From: an uncultured Lachnospiraceae bacterium
GTDB lineage: Bacteria > Bacillota > Clostridia > Lachnospirales > Lachnospiraceae
Length of the DNA: 44,023 bases
Direction: 5' to 3'
Assembly (NCBI GenBank): GCA_910583615.1
Contig: CAJTXP010000035.1
Span: forward strand, 1-44,023
Shown here: positions 16,543 to 24,410 of the stretch, piece by piece
How positions within the stretch are numbered: the stretch's first letter is position 1
Layout of the letters: every line of letters begins with the position of its first letter
The notes under the pieces: model-generated
The model's input: the letters and a program-made list of their open reading frames with translations, nothing else
What the model was told of the DNA's origin: nothing
The model's database searches: none
Position numbers and translations under genes: made by a program

Positions 16543-18891
16543 TTATTCCGCCAGATAGATGGCCGCCTTCTTCACGATCTCCGCCACGGCGTCGTCTACG
16601 CTCAGGCCTCCGGCCAGCGCCCTCTGCCCGACTTCGTACACTACCTCTTCGATCACCGCGTCTCCGGCGCAGACCGCAGACACGGATTCCACCATGCTTT
16701 TCAGTTCCGCAAAATCTTCCTCCGTAACCCATTTGATATCCAGATGAAAACTCTTTCCGTCCGCTCCGGACGTACTGATGCTGATTCCCTGATCCTCTTC
16801 TCTTGGATTTACCTTCAACTGCTCAAAGGACGCCATATTCATCGGAAGCCCCGTGGACACTTCCATGTCCTGCAGCTCCCTGCCGAACAGGAACCGGAAG
16901 AACTGAAGCGCCAGTTCGCTGTCTTCAGAACCGGCGCACACGCCGACCATTCCCTTTGGAACGAATCCGTTCCGGATCTGCCCGTTCCAGAAGGCGAAGC
17001 CAAAGTTCTCTTCCTGGTTCGCCAGCGTGCTGACCGTATTAAAATCTCCGTCCATCATATAAGTGATTCCCATGCCGATCCGCTGCTCTCCCATGGCAAT
17101 GTTCGTCCCCGAGCCGTACACAGTGGCAAAATATTCCATGGCCCCGCTCCAGTTCAGGCTGTTGTCATACCAGGCCCTGTATTCTGTCAGTTCTTCCTCT
17201 GTGATTCCCGCCGTCTCCGCGTCGTAGATCCGCTTCGCCTGCGTGAGAAATTCCTTCAGCTTTTCCTGATCGATGGCTCCGGTCTTCGCATCTGTCCAGG
17301 AACCGGCACAGGTGATCCCCAGTGTGCGCAGAAGCTTCTCCTCCGCCGCCAGGCCGGTCAGAGATCCCTCCGGATATTCCGCCCGGAGCGCTTCCGCCGC
17401 ATCCGCCAGGCCGGCCAGATCCGCAACGCCTTCGATGGTCTTTTCGTCTCCCACCAGAAGCGGCAGCCGGAACCGGAGCGGCAGATAGTAAAGTTTCCCG
17501 TCTTCCCGGCACGCCTCCACCAGATTGGGGAACAGCGCCTCTTCTCCGCTCATGCCGCCGGCAATTTCCGTCAGGTCCATGAGCACGCCCTTCTCTTCGT
17601 AGGAACGCCTTGGCAGCCCGTCCAGCACCAGCAGATCCGGGCCGGAGCCGGACATGATCCGGGTATTCAGATTCTTGACGGCGTCTTCCGACGTCATGCC
17701 GCTCCCCGTATTCAGTCCGATTTCGTACCGGACATAGGCTTCCGGATGCTGCTTCTGGAACAGGCTGACCGCCTGACGGACCGCATAATTCTCGGTCAGG
17801 CTGTAAATGCTGACCTGCTGCTCCGGAATGGTGGGGATATCCGGGTTGTACACGTACCGGTACATCTTCCCGTTGGTATAGAGAATCACAAATTCATTGT
17901 CCGGCAGCACCGCCATCCCGGCAAGGCTCATCTTGGGATCTCCCAGAGAACTGAGCGACCCCTCCATCACCTGCTCCACCGCCGTGCCGCCCATCACATG
18001 GCGGTACAGGCCGCCGGAAAAGGCGAAATAGACCACGTCCGCTTCTTCTCCTTCCGCCATGACCACAGTATGGGAGCCGGAGTTGGCTCCGATCTCCTCA
18101 CCCACATTGTCCATGATAAAATCCTGCAGCACCCGGTCGCCGTCCGCCTGCATCTTATTTTCCATATCGTAGAACAGAAGCCCTCTGGAACCGATGTCGA
18201 TCATATACTGATCTGTAAAGCACACATAGTCCGACAGCCCTTCCGCCTCCAGAATCTGGCGGGCCGCACCTCCTGCCGGGTCCATCTCGAAGATTTTCCC
18301 GCTCATGGTATATGCATAGAGCCGGCTGTCCTTGTCAAACCAGAACTGATGGACGGTATTGCTCCCGTCCGGAGACTTCAGAGCCGTGGGATTCCCGTCC
18401 GGGTCCACATACAGATATTCCGGATTCCAGCCTTCCTCCACCGTTTCTTCGGTTTCGTCCGCCGGCGGGCTGTACACCAGCGCCACCGAACCGTCCGGCG
18501 CCATGGACATGTGGGCGATCCACGCCTCCCGAAGATCCCGGAGCCACGGCGTCTCTTCCCTGGTCCAGCCTTCGCCGTTGTCCGCCGACACATACAGCCC
18601 CGCCGTCTGCTCCAGCAGGGCCAGCTCTCCTGTCGCCAGCTTCTGCAGGCACAGGGTCGGATAGCTGCTCCCATAGGCCACGTCCTCCGGCAGCGTCATC
18701 TCTTCCTCCAGATAACGTCCCATGGATTTCTCACCGCCGCTTTCGTCTCCTGCAGACGCCGCAGACGGTTCATTCACTCCATCCATACCGCCCGACTGCG
18801 CGGCAGAACCGCCTTCCCTGCTCCCGCACCCTGACAGAAGCATAAACCCGATCAGCAGACATGCCGTCAGGCGTCTATACCTTTTCCTCAT
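16543..18891 (-). CDS. Propeller-like/ABC solute-binding fusion lipoprotein, paralogue 2
   Basis: A 782-residue lipoprotein with lipobox LSGC (Cys22). The MGRYLEEEMTLPED motif follows, then an Asp-box variant SADNGEGW (102-109) in which Gly replaces the usual Thr. Further propeller-like repeats precede a C-terminal solute-binding domain starting near IYSLTENYAVRQAVSLFQKQ. The C-terminus (SVDDAVAEIVKKAAIYLAE) is nearly the same as in paralogue 3. The ATG at 18891 is used; a TTG at 18897 lies closer to the AAAGGAG and would add two residues. The gene has its own predicted response-regulator promoter at 18975-19007, just after paralogue 1 ends. Homology along the whole length with its neighbours shows tandem duplication. 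Confidence 0.86.
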   Translation of the reverse strand: MRKRYRRLTACLLIGFMLLSGCGSREGGSAAQSGGMDGVNEPSAASAGDESGGEKSMGRYLEEEMTLPEDVAYGSSYPTLCLQKLATGELALLEQTAGLYVSADNGEGWTREETPWLRDLREAWIAHMSMAPDGSVALVYSPPADETEETVEEGWNPEYLYVDPDGNPTALKSPDGSNTVHQFWFDKDSRLYAYTMSGKIFEMDPAGGAARQILEAEGLSDYVCFTDQYMIDIGSRGLLFYDMENKMQADGDRVLQDFIMDNVGEEIGANSGSHTVVMAEGEEADVVYFAFSGGLYRHVMGGTAVEQVMEGSLSSLGDPKMSLAGMAVLPDNEFVILYTNGKMYRYVYNPDIPTIPEQQVSIYSLTENYAVRQAVSLFQKQHPEAYVRYEIGLNTGSGMTSEDAVKNLNTRIMSGSGPDLLVLDGLPRRSYEEKGVLMDLTEIAGGMSGEEALFPNLVEACREDGKLYYLPLRFRLPLLVGDEKTIEGVADLAGLADAAEALRAEYPEGSLTGLAAEEKLLRTLGITCAGSWTDAKTGAIDQEKLKEFLTQAKRIYDAETAGITEEELTEYRAWYDNSLNWSGAMEYFATVYGSGTNIAMGEQRIGMGITYMMDGDFNTVSTLANQEENFGFAFWNGQIRNGFVPKGMVGVCAGSEDSELALQFFRFLFGRELQDMEVSTGLPMNMASFEQLKVNPREEDQGISISTSGADGKSFHLDIKWVTEEDFAELKSMVESVSAVCAGDAVIEEVVYEVGQRALAGGLSVDDAVAEIVKKAAIYLAE

Positions 18892-18974
18892 TTCCAAGTC
18901 GTCTCCTTTCCGGTTTCCGTATCCATCATAACCCTCACGTTCCCTCTTCTCACGGGAAATCTCCCTCTGTCATG

Positions 18975-19007
18975 ATCATAACAACTGAATCTCTAATTTT
19001 TCTCTAA
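18975..19007 (-). promoter_or_regulatory. Predicted response-regulator promoter before paralogue 2
   Basis: On the minus strand two TTAGAG half-sites (19007-19002 and 18996-18991) are 11 bp apart. Exactly 10 bp then separate them from a -10 box TATGAT (18980-18975). The same arrangement is found before paralogue 1 and before the response regulator gene. The half-sites take the place of the -35 element, as in activator-dependent OmpR-family promoters. Confidence 0.75.
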
Positions 19008-19017
19008 AATGCACTTT

Positions 19018-21429
19018 TCATTCCGACAGTTTGATGGATATCCTTTTAACAATCTCTTCCACGGTATCTTCCACATCAGCGCTGCCGTTCACCGCCTTTC
19101 TTCCCAGTTCCCGCACGATCTCTTCGATCTCTGCCTCTCCTGTGCAGACCGTCCGGGCCGACCGGGCCATGGAAAGAAGCCTTTCAAAATCCCTCTCCGG
19201 ACTCCAGCGGATCTCCAGCGTGAACAGGCTGCCGGTTTCGTCGGATACAATGATCCCCGAATTCTCATATACCTTTCTCGGGTTTTTCCGCAGCTTTTCA
19301 AAAGACGCCTCATTGATCGGATAACCGGCGGGCAGGTCCAGATCCTGCAGTTCTCTTCCATATAAAAACCGGAAAAATGCAAGGACCGGTTCCTTTTCTT
19401 CCGAACCGGCACAGATTCCCACCATGCTCTTTGGAATAAAGCCGTCTTTTATCTGTCCCTGCCACGGGGCGTAGGCAAAATTCTCCTCCTGATTTGCCAA
19501 AGTGCTCACGGTATTGAATTCACAGTCCATTCGATAAGTGAAGCCTGCTCCCAGTTTCTGAGTTTCCATTGCAACATGGACCGCATTCTTGGATGCGACC
19601 GCATGATACATTCCTTCTTCAGCAACATCCTGCTGCCAGTCCTCGTAATTATTCTCATGATCTTCTTCCAGCTCTTCTTCGCCAAACCCTGAAATCTCCG
19701 CCTGATAGATGCGCCTGGCGCTTTCGAGAAACTCTGTCAGCTTCTCTTTCCTGACGGTCCCGCTCTCAGAATCTGTCCATGCAGCCCCGCAGGTCAGCGT
19801 CAGCGTCCGGAGCACTTCCTCTTCCGTCCGAAGACCGGTCAGCGCCCCTTCCGGATATGCCCCGCGCAGCGTCTCCACTGCATCCGCCAGAGACGCAAGA
19901 TCCTCCACCTGTTCCACGCACGCCCTGTCTCCCACCAGCAGAGGCAGGCGAAAACGAACCGGCACATAATACAGTCTTCCATCCAGCCGGCAGGCATCCA
20001 CAAGATTTTTAAACAGCGGGTCTGTTTTACCCAGCTCGTGAACGATCCCGCTTAAATCTGTCAACACGCCTTTTTCTTCATAAGAGCGTACCGGCATCCC
20101 GTCCAGCACCAGCAGGTCCGGCCCGGAACCGGACAGGATCCTTGCATTGAGATTTTTGACCGCATCCTCCCTGGTCAGACTGCCGTCCGGCGAAAGTCCG
20201 GCCTCATAGTGTACATATACTTCCGGATGCTGTCTCTGAAACAGGCTTACCGCCTGCCGGATCGTATAGTCCTCTGTCAGGCTGTACAGATGAATCTGTT
20301 CTTCCGGCACCGTCGGAATATCCGGATCATACACATACCGGTAAAGCTTCGCATGATCGTAAAGAACCAGGAATTCATCCTCCGGAAGCACCGCAAAGCC
20401 GCAGAAAGCGGTCCGAAGATCCCCAAGAGAGCTCATGCTCCCGTCTGACAGCTGCTCCATGGCAGAACCGCCGAGCACATGCCGGTACAGGCCTCCGTGA
20501 TATGCCAGATAGAGCACATCCTCCTGTTCTCCCGCTGCGGCCATGAGGCTGTAACCCTCTCCTTCAGAGTCGGAAGCATATTGGGCACTGTTTTTGACAA
20601 AACTTCGAAGGACCTGATCTTCTACAGTCGTCCCGGCTTCCAGATCATAGAGCATCACGTCGTTTCTGGATGTAAAGACGATCATTTCATGGTCCGTAAA
20701 ACAGACATATTCCGACAGGCCCTCAATCTCAAACAGTTCCTTTGCCATACCGTTCTCTGCGTCCATCCGGTACACTTTTCCGTTCAGGTCGCAGGCATAA
20801 AGGCCGCTGTCATTTCCAAACCAGAACTGCCGGATCCAGTTTTCCGGATCCGGCGCCTCCAGTTTCTTCGTATTTCCCTCCGGATCCACATAGAGATACT
20901 CCGGCGCATATTCCGCGTACAGATCGGGTACCTCTGCATCTGTTTCCGAATCTTCCGGACCTGCATCCGCATCGGAATCCGGAACCGCAGTTCCATCTGA
21001 AATTTCTTCTTCATAAGGATTGTAAATCACGGTAACGGCGCCGTCCGGCGCAATGGAGATCTGGCTGATCCAGGCATTCAGCTCTTCATGCCAGGGAGTC
21101 GGCTTTCTGATCCAGGTCGCGCCCTGGTCGGAAGAAAGATACAGCCCCGCCCTCTTTTCCATCAACGCCAAGTCTCCGTTATCCAGCTGACGGACAGATG
21201 CCTCAGGGTCTTCGGTCAGAGACGTGATCTCTTCCGGCAGCGTGATCTCCTGTTCCAGATACCGCCCCATCCCCGTTTCCCGACCGGTTCCGCCTTCTGC
21301 CGTCTCTTCAGGGCTTCGTTGTCCGCTGTCCCATCCTGCATCGGCATATTCCCTTCCGGCGCACCCTTCTGTAAACAACAGGACCCCCAGTAACAGTAAC
21401 CCCATCCACTGTCTGCATTTTTTCTTCAC
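19018..21429 (-). CDS. Propeller-like/ABC solute-binding fusion lipoprotein, paralogue 1
   Basis: An 803-residue lipoprotein starting at a GTG at 21429, which has AGGAGGAG about 7 bases upstream. Earlier in-frame ATG codons lie in the promoter region and were rejected. The lipobox is FTEGC (Cys23), slightly atypical because Glu sits at -2. MGRYLEQEITLPEE follows, then the Asp-box SSDQGATW (99-106) and propeller-like repeats, with an acidic insert around residues 150-175 absent from the other two. The solute-binding domain begins near IHLYSLTEDYTIRQAV and ends with VEDTVEEIVKRISIKLSE. It is divergent from the two-component system and has the matching promoter at 21467-21499. Of the three it is furthest from the permeases and could serve as the sensory input. 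Confidence 0.86.
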   Translation of the reverse strand: MKKKCRQWMGLLLLGVLLFTEGCAGREYADAGWDSGQRSPEETAEGGTGRETGMGRYLEQEITLPEEITSLTEDPEASVRQLDNGDLALMEKRAGLYLSSDQGATWIRKPTPWHEELNAWISQISIAPDGAVTVIYNPYEEEISDGTAVPDSDADAGPEDSETDAEVPDLYAEYAPEYLYVDPEGNTKKLEAPDPENWIRQFWFGNDSGLYACDLNGKVYRMDAENGMAKELFEIEGLSEYVCFTDHEMIVFTSRNDVMLYDLEAGTTVEDQVLRSFVKNSAQYASDSEGEGYSLMAAAGEQEDVLYLAYHGGLYRHVLGGSAMEQLSDGSMSSLGDLRTAFCGFAVLPEDEFLVLYDHAKLYRYVYDPDIPTVPEEQIHLYSLTEDYTIRQAVSLFQRQHPEVYVHYEAGLSPDGSLTREDAVKNLNARILSGSGPDLLVLDGMPVRSYEEKGVLTDLSGIVHELGKTDPLFKNLVDACRLDGRLYYVPVRFRLPLLVGDRACVEQVEDLASLADAVETLRGAYPEGALTGLRTEEEVLRTLTLTCGAAWTDSESGTVRKEKLTEFLESARRIYQAEISGFGEEELEEDHENNYEDWQQDVAEEGMYHAVASKNAVHVAMETQKLGAGFTYRMDCEFNTVSTLANQEENFAYAPWQGQIKDGFIPKSMVGICAGSEEKEPVLAFFRFLYGRELQDLDLPAGYPINEASFEKLRKNPRKVYENSGIIVSDETGSLFTLEIRWSPERDFERLLSMARSARTVCTGEAEIEEIVRELGRKAVNGSADVEDTVEEIVKRISIKLSE

Positions 21430-21453
21430 GCCAAATCTCCTCCTCATTCTATC

Positions 21454-21471
21454 ATGATGTAAATACATCAT
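21454..21471. repeat. 18-bp palindrome overlapping the paralogue 1 -10 box
   Basis: ATGATGTA-AA-TACATCAT is a perfect inverted repeat at 21454-21471. It covers most of the -10 box (21472-21467) and the presumed transcription start of the minus-strand promoter. A shorter palindrome CACAT-C-ATGTG lies at 21532-21542 in the same intergenic region. It could be a repressor site or an mRNA 5' hairpin. Confidence 0.5.
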
Positions 21472-21499
21472 AGCAGACGTTCCTCTAAATTTTCTCTAA
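21467..21499 (-). promoter_or_regulatory. Predicted response-regulator promoter before paralogue 1
   Basis: On the minus strand, TTAGAG half-sites at 21499-21494 and 21488-21483 are 11 bp apart, followed by 10 bp and the -10 box TATGAT (21472-21467). The wider match TTTTAGAG in the distal half-site is shared with the promoter at 19007. Confidence 0.78.
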
Positions 21500-21554
21500 A
21501 ACTTCACAAAACCGCCGGTTTTTACTTTTACCACATCATGTGATAAAATCATAA

Positions 21555-21587
21555 TTAGAGATTTTTTAAAGAATTCTGTGTTACAAT
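21555..21587 (+). promoter_or_regulatory. Predicted autoregulated promoter of the two-component system
   Basis: On the plus strand, TTAGAG (21555-21560) and TTAAAG (21566-21571) are 11 bp apart. Ten bases then separate them from the -10-like TACAAT (21582-21587). Orientation and spacing are the same as in the two lipoprotein promoters, which implies that the regulator controls its own operon. Confidence 0.7.
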
Positions 21588-21646
21588 TACAGGAAAGGAA
21601 AATTACCGGATCAAACGGAAAAACGGGAAGGACCAGAAAAGCGATT

Positions 21647-22315
21647 ATGAGAATCCTGCTTGTGGAAGACGACGAAAAACTGAATCAGTCCCTTGCTTTC
21701 CAGCTGGAAGCAGAGGGATTTATGACCGACTCCTGCCGGGACGGGGAAGAGGCGCTTTATTATATTGAAGAACATATCCATGACCTGATCCTTCTGGACC
21801 GGATGCTGCCCCGGGTCAGCGGTACAGAGGTGCTTCAGAAGATGCGGAAAAACGGAAATCAGACTCCGGTCATCCTGATCACCGCCCTTGGCACGCTGGA
21901 CGATAAAGTGACCGGACTGGATCTGGGAGCGGACGACTATCTGGTCAAGCCCTTTGCCTTTGAAGAGCTCATGGCGCGGATCCGCTGCGTAACACGCCGC
22001 CCCCGGAAGATGCAGCTTGGTGAACAGCTGTCCCTCAAGGATCTTACTTTTCATATGGAAGAAAAGACGCTGACCGGCCCGGACGGTTCCTGCAGCCTGT
22101 CCGGACGGGAAGGCATGCTTCTGGAAACATTTCTTCGGAATCCCGGACAGACGCTGTCAAGAACGATCCTCCTGTCAAAAGTATGGGGTATGGACAGTGA
22201 TGTGGAAGAAGGCAATCTGGACAATTACATTCATTTTCTGAGAAGGCGCCTGAAAACGGTCGGAAGCCCGGTCCGCATACAGACGGTCCGCGGAATCGGT
22301 TATCGTCTCGAATGA
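21647..22315 (+). CDS. OmpR-family response regulator of the propeller-lipoprotein system
   Basis: A 222-residue response regulator. The receiver begins MRILLVEDDEKLNQS, with the acidic pocket at residues 7-9, Asp51 in LILLDRMLP as phospho-acceptor, the switch threonine in ILITALG and the lysine in YLVKPF. The C-terminal winged helix ends in the typical IQTVRGIGYRLE. The ATG at 21647 was chosen because it begins the conserved receiver; the longer frame starts at a GTG (21578) inside the predicted promoter. The ribosome site (GGAAGGA) is rather far upstream. It is co-translated with the kinase downstream. Its predicted targets are the direct-repeat promoters on both sides of the intergenic region and at 18975-19007. 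Confidence 0.92.
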   Translation: MRILLVEDDEKLNQSLAFQLEAEGFMTDSCRDGEEALYYIEEHIHDLILLDRMLPRVSGTEVLQKMRKNGNQTPVILITALGTLDDKVTGLDLGADDYLVKPFAFEELMARIRCVTRRPRKMQLGEQLSLKDLTFHMEEKTLTGPDGSCSLSGREGMLLETFLRNPGQTLSRTILLSKVWGMDSDVEEGNLDNYIHFLRRRLKTVGSPVRIQTVRGIGYRLE

Positions 22316-22329
22316 GGAAGGAGGAGCGC

Positions 22330-23607
22330 ATGTTCCGAAAAGTTCACGTACGTCTTGCCGCCCTTTGCGCAGGCATCACCATCCTCATCCTTCTTGTCAT
22401 GTCCTGCGGTTATCTCTATATCTCGGAGCGCAGCCTTCATACCAGCAGCTTTGCATCTTTTCAGAACGATATGGATACCCTGATCGGAAGTCTGGAACAG
22501 CAGACGATCATCACCCATGAATGGCTCACAAGGATCGAAGACAACGGCAAATACCTGATCAACGTCATCGACAACGGTATTCCTTTTCTGTATAATGAAC
22601 GAAATACACCAGAACAAAAGCAGCTGTTCGAAACTGCATGGGACGTCTATGACAACCGTTTCAAAGTCGAACCGCTGTTTTCGGCATATGATACCTGGCA
22701 TATGGAATACCCGTTTTCTTCTGCTGAAGAAAACGGCAACGATTATTACGCCTGCGTCATCACATCCGAGCGGAACACCGGCACGTTCCAGGTCATGATC
22801 CTCTGCTCCATGAAACCTCTTCTAATGCAGATTCGAACCCAGAGGCTTCTCTTTCTGGGACTGAACCTTCTGGCATCCGTCGCACTGGCACTGTTTTCCT
22901 GGTATTTTACCAGACAGCTTCTGCGGCCTCTGGAAGAAAACCAGCGGCAGCAGACTCAGTTCATTGCCTCTGCCTCTCATGAACTTCGCACGCCGCTGGC
23001 TGTGATCCTCTCCTGTGCATCCGCTTCCATACGCGCACCAGGCGAAGAACGGATGCATTTTCTGGAATCCATTCAGTCGGAAGGCCTGAGGATGTCCCGG
23101 CTCATCGATGACATGCTCCTGCTTACCAAAGCAGGCGACTGCCGCTGGTCGATCCGGAAAGAGTCTGCTGAGCCGGACACACTCCTGCTTGATACCTTCG
23201 AGGCCTTTGAACCAGTGGCGGCGGAACGATCGATCCGTTTTCTCATCGAACTCCCGGACGAGGCTGTCCCGCCCGTTTCCTGTGATCCGGAACGAATCCG
23301 GCAGGTCCTGTCGATTCTTCTGCACAATGCGCTCAGCTATACGCCGGAGGGCGGACTGGTCCGCCTCCGGCTCCTATACGATGGAAAAAATACGAAATTT
23401 CTTGTGACTGACAACGGGATCGGTATACCTGATGAAGAAAAAAAGAAGATTTTTGAACGCTTTTACCGAACCGACCAGGCAAGAAGTGAAAAAGGGCATT
23501 TCGGGCTGGGACTTTGCATCGCTGCAGAGATCATAAAAGCCCACCATGGACGCATAAAGGTCAGCGATACCCCTGGCGGCGGAAGCACCTTTACGGTGGT
23601 GCTGTGA
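22330..23607 (+). CDS. Sensor histidine kinase of the propeller-lipoprotein system
   Basis: A 425-residue membrane kinase with transmembrane segments at about 9-29 and 172-192 enclosing an extracytoplasmic domain of roughly 140 residues with no recognised fold. SASHELRTPLAV holds the phosphorylated His217. The ATPase domain shows LHNALSYTPEGG, VTDNGIGIPDEE, FERFYRTDQA and GHFGLGLCIA. Two starts are possible: an ATG at 22312 overlapping the regulator stop, and the ATG at 22330, preferred because AAGGAGG lies 5 bases before it. Its sensor domain is large enough to meet a lipoprotein partner at the cell surface, so the propeller or solute-binding proteins may present its signal. That is inference from gene order and shared promoters. 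Confidence 0.92.
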   Translation: MFRKVHVRLAALCAGITILILLVMSCGYLYISERSLHTSSFASFQNDMDTLIGSLEQQTIITHEWLTRIEDNGKYLINVIDNGIPFLYNERNTPEQKQLFETAWDVYDNRFKVEPLFSAYDTWHMEYPFSSAEENGNDYYACVITSERNTGTFQVMILCSMKPLLMQIRTQRLLFLGLNLLASVALALFSWYFTRQLLRPLEENQRQQTQFIASASHELRTPLAVILSCASASIRAPGEERMHFLESIQSEGLRMSRLIDDMLLLTKAGDCRWSIRKESAEPDTLLLDTFEAFEPVAAERSIRFLIELPDEAVPPVSCDPERIRQVLSILLHNALSYTPEGGLVRLRLLYDGKNTKFLVTDNGIGIPDEEKKKIFERFYRTDQARSEKGHFGLGLCIAAEIIKAHHGRIKVSDTPGGGSTFTVVL

Positions 23608-23642
23608 ACGGCTCTGATACATCAGGAAGGAGGATGAATCTT

Positions 23643-24410
23643 TCAGAAATCCAATATCCGTTCCGCCAGGCTGTCTTCTCCCAGCCGGGAGATCCCCCAC
23701 CGGTCACTTACATAAGCGCACATGTTTTTATAATTCCCCTTCGGAGTCAGCTTCTGCTCCTGCTCATTATAACGGAGGATCTCGTCGTCCACCAGCGCCA
23801 GCAGTTCCCTTGCCACCGTATCGCAGTTATGCGTGTAGATCTGATAGCGGGGAAGATCCTGCTGCAGGTAGTTCTCCATCTCGGCTTCAGCTTCGACCCG
23901 CCGTGTCCCTTCCGCCTGAACGACTGCTGCATACCGCTGTTCATACTGATCTCCGACCTCCATATAGAGCCCCGCTGCGTCGGCAATCCGTTCATACTGC
24001 ATATCCGATATCCGGCGGTACAGCATGCGGTCAAAATCGTCGCATTCTTCATGGCCGTCCGCTTCCAGTTCTCCGGTGTTCAAAAAAGTTTCTACTTCCC
24101 GGGGATCCAGTCTGTATTCCGTCATCCTTCCGATCCCCTCTTCGCCCGCCAGACACCTGACCAGGCCATACTGCATACCGTTATAGCTGAACACGCTTCC
24201 ATACCCTTCTTCATCGATCAGCAGGAGCGCGGAATGCCCCAGCCCTTTCATCCCGTCCAGATTCAGAAGATAGCAGACGCTGCAATCCTCATCCGTTATC
24301 CGGCACTCCCGCTCTTCAAAAGCCTGGGGCGCAGTAAAGGATATTTTCACACACAGGTTCAGCACCAGGTAAAACAGTATCAGAAACCACACATTTACAT
24401 TCTTTTTCAT
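23643..24410 (-). CDS. Membrane-anchored papain-like (permuted NlpC/P60 or DUF4105-like) protein
   Basis: A 255-residue protein with an N-terminal hydrophobic segment (residues 7-25) that is a signal anchor or uncleaved signal. The exported part contains GLGHSALLL (His59), FSYNG, and YTHNCDTVARELL (Cys196). A histidine preceding an N-C dyad is the order found in permuted papain-fold families such as LRAT, DUF4105 and YiiX-like proteins, which cut or transfer amide or ester bonds. I cannot name the exact family. The ATG overlaps the stop of the MFS gene as ATGA, so the two are translationally coupled, suggesting a shared substrate or regulon. It converges with the kinase gene, 35 bp apart. Catalytic activity is inferred from motifs only. 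Confidence 0.65.
   Translation of the reverse strand: MKKNVNVWFLILFYLVLNLCVKISFTAPQAFEERECRITDEDCSVCYLLNLDGMKGLGHSALLLIDEEGYGSVFSYNGMQYGLVRCLAGEEGIGRMTEYRLDPREVETFLNTGELEADGHEECDDFDRMLYRRISDMQYERIADAAGLYMEVGDQYEQRYAAVVQAEGTRRVEAEAEMENYLQQDLPRYQIYTHNCDTVARELLALVDDEILRYNEQEQKLTPKGNYKNMCAYVSDRWGISRLGEDSLAERILDF

Noticed and set aside
16744..18834. Plus-strand open frame of 696 codons antisense to lipoprotein paralogue 2
   Set aside because: It has no ribosome site and reads as His/Arg/Pro-rich sequence unlike any protein. The minus strand has a clear lipoprotein with paralogues on either side, so this is a shadow caused by codon bias.
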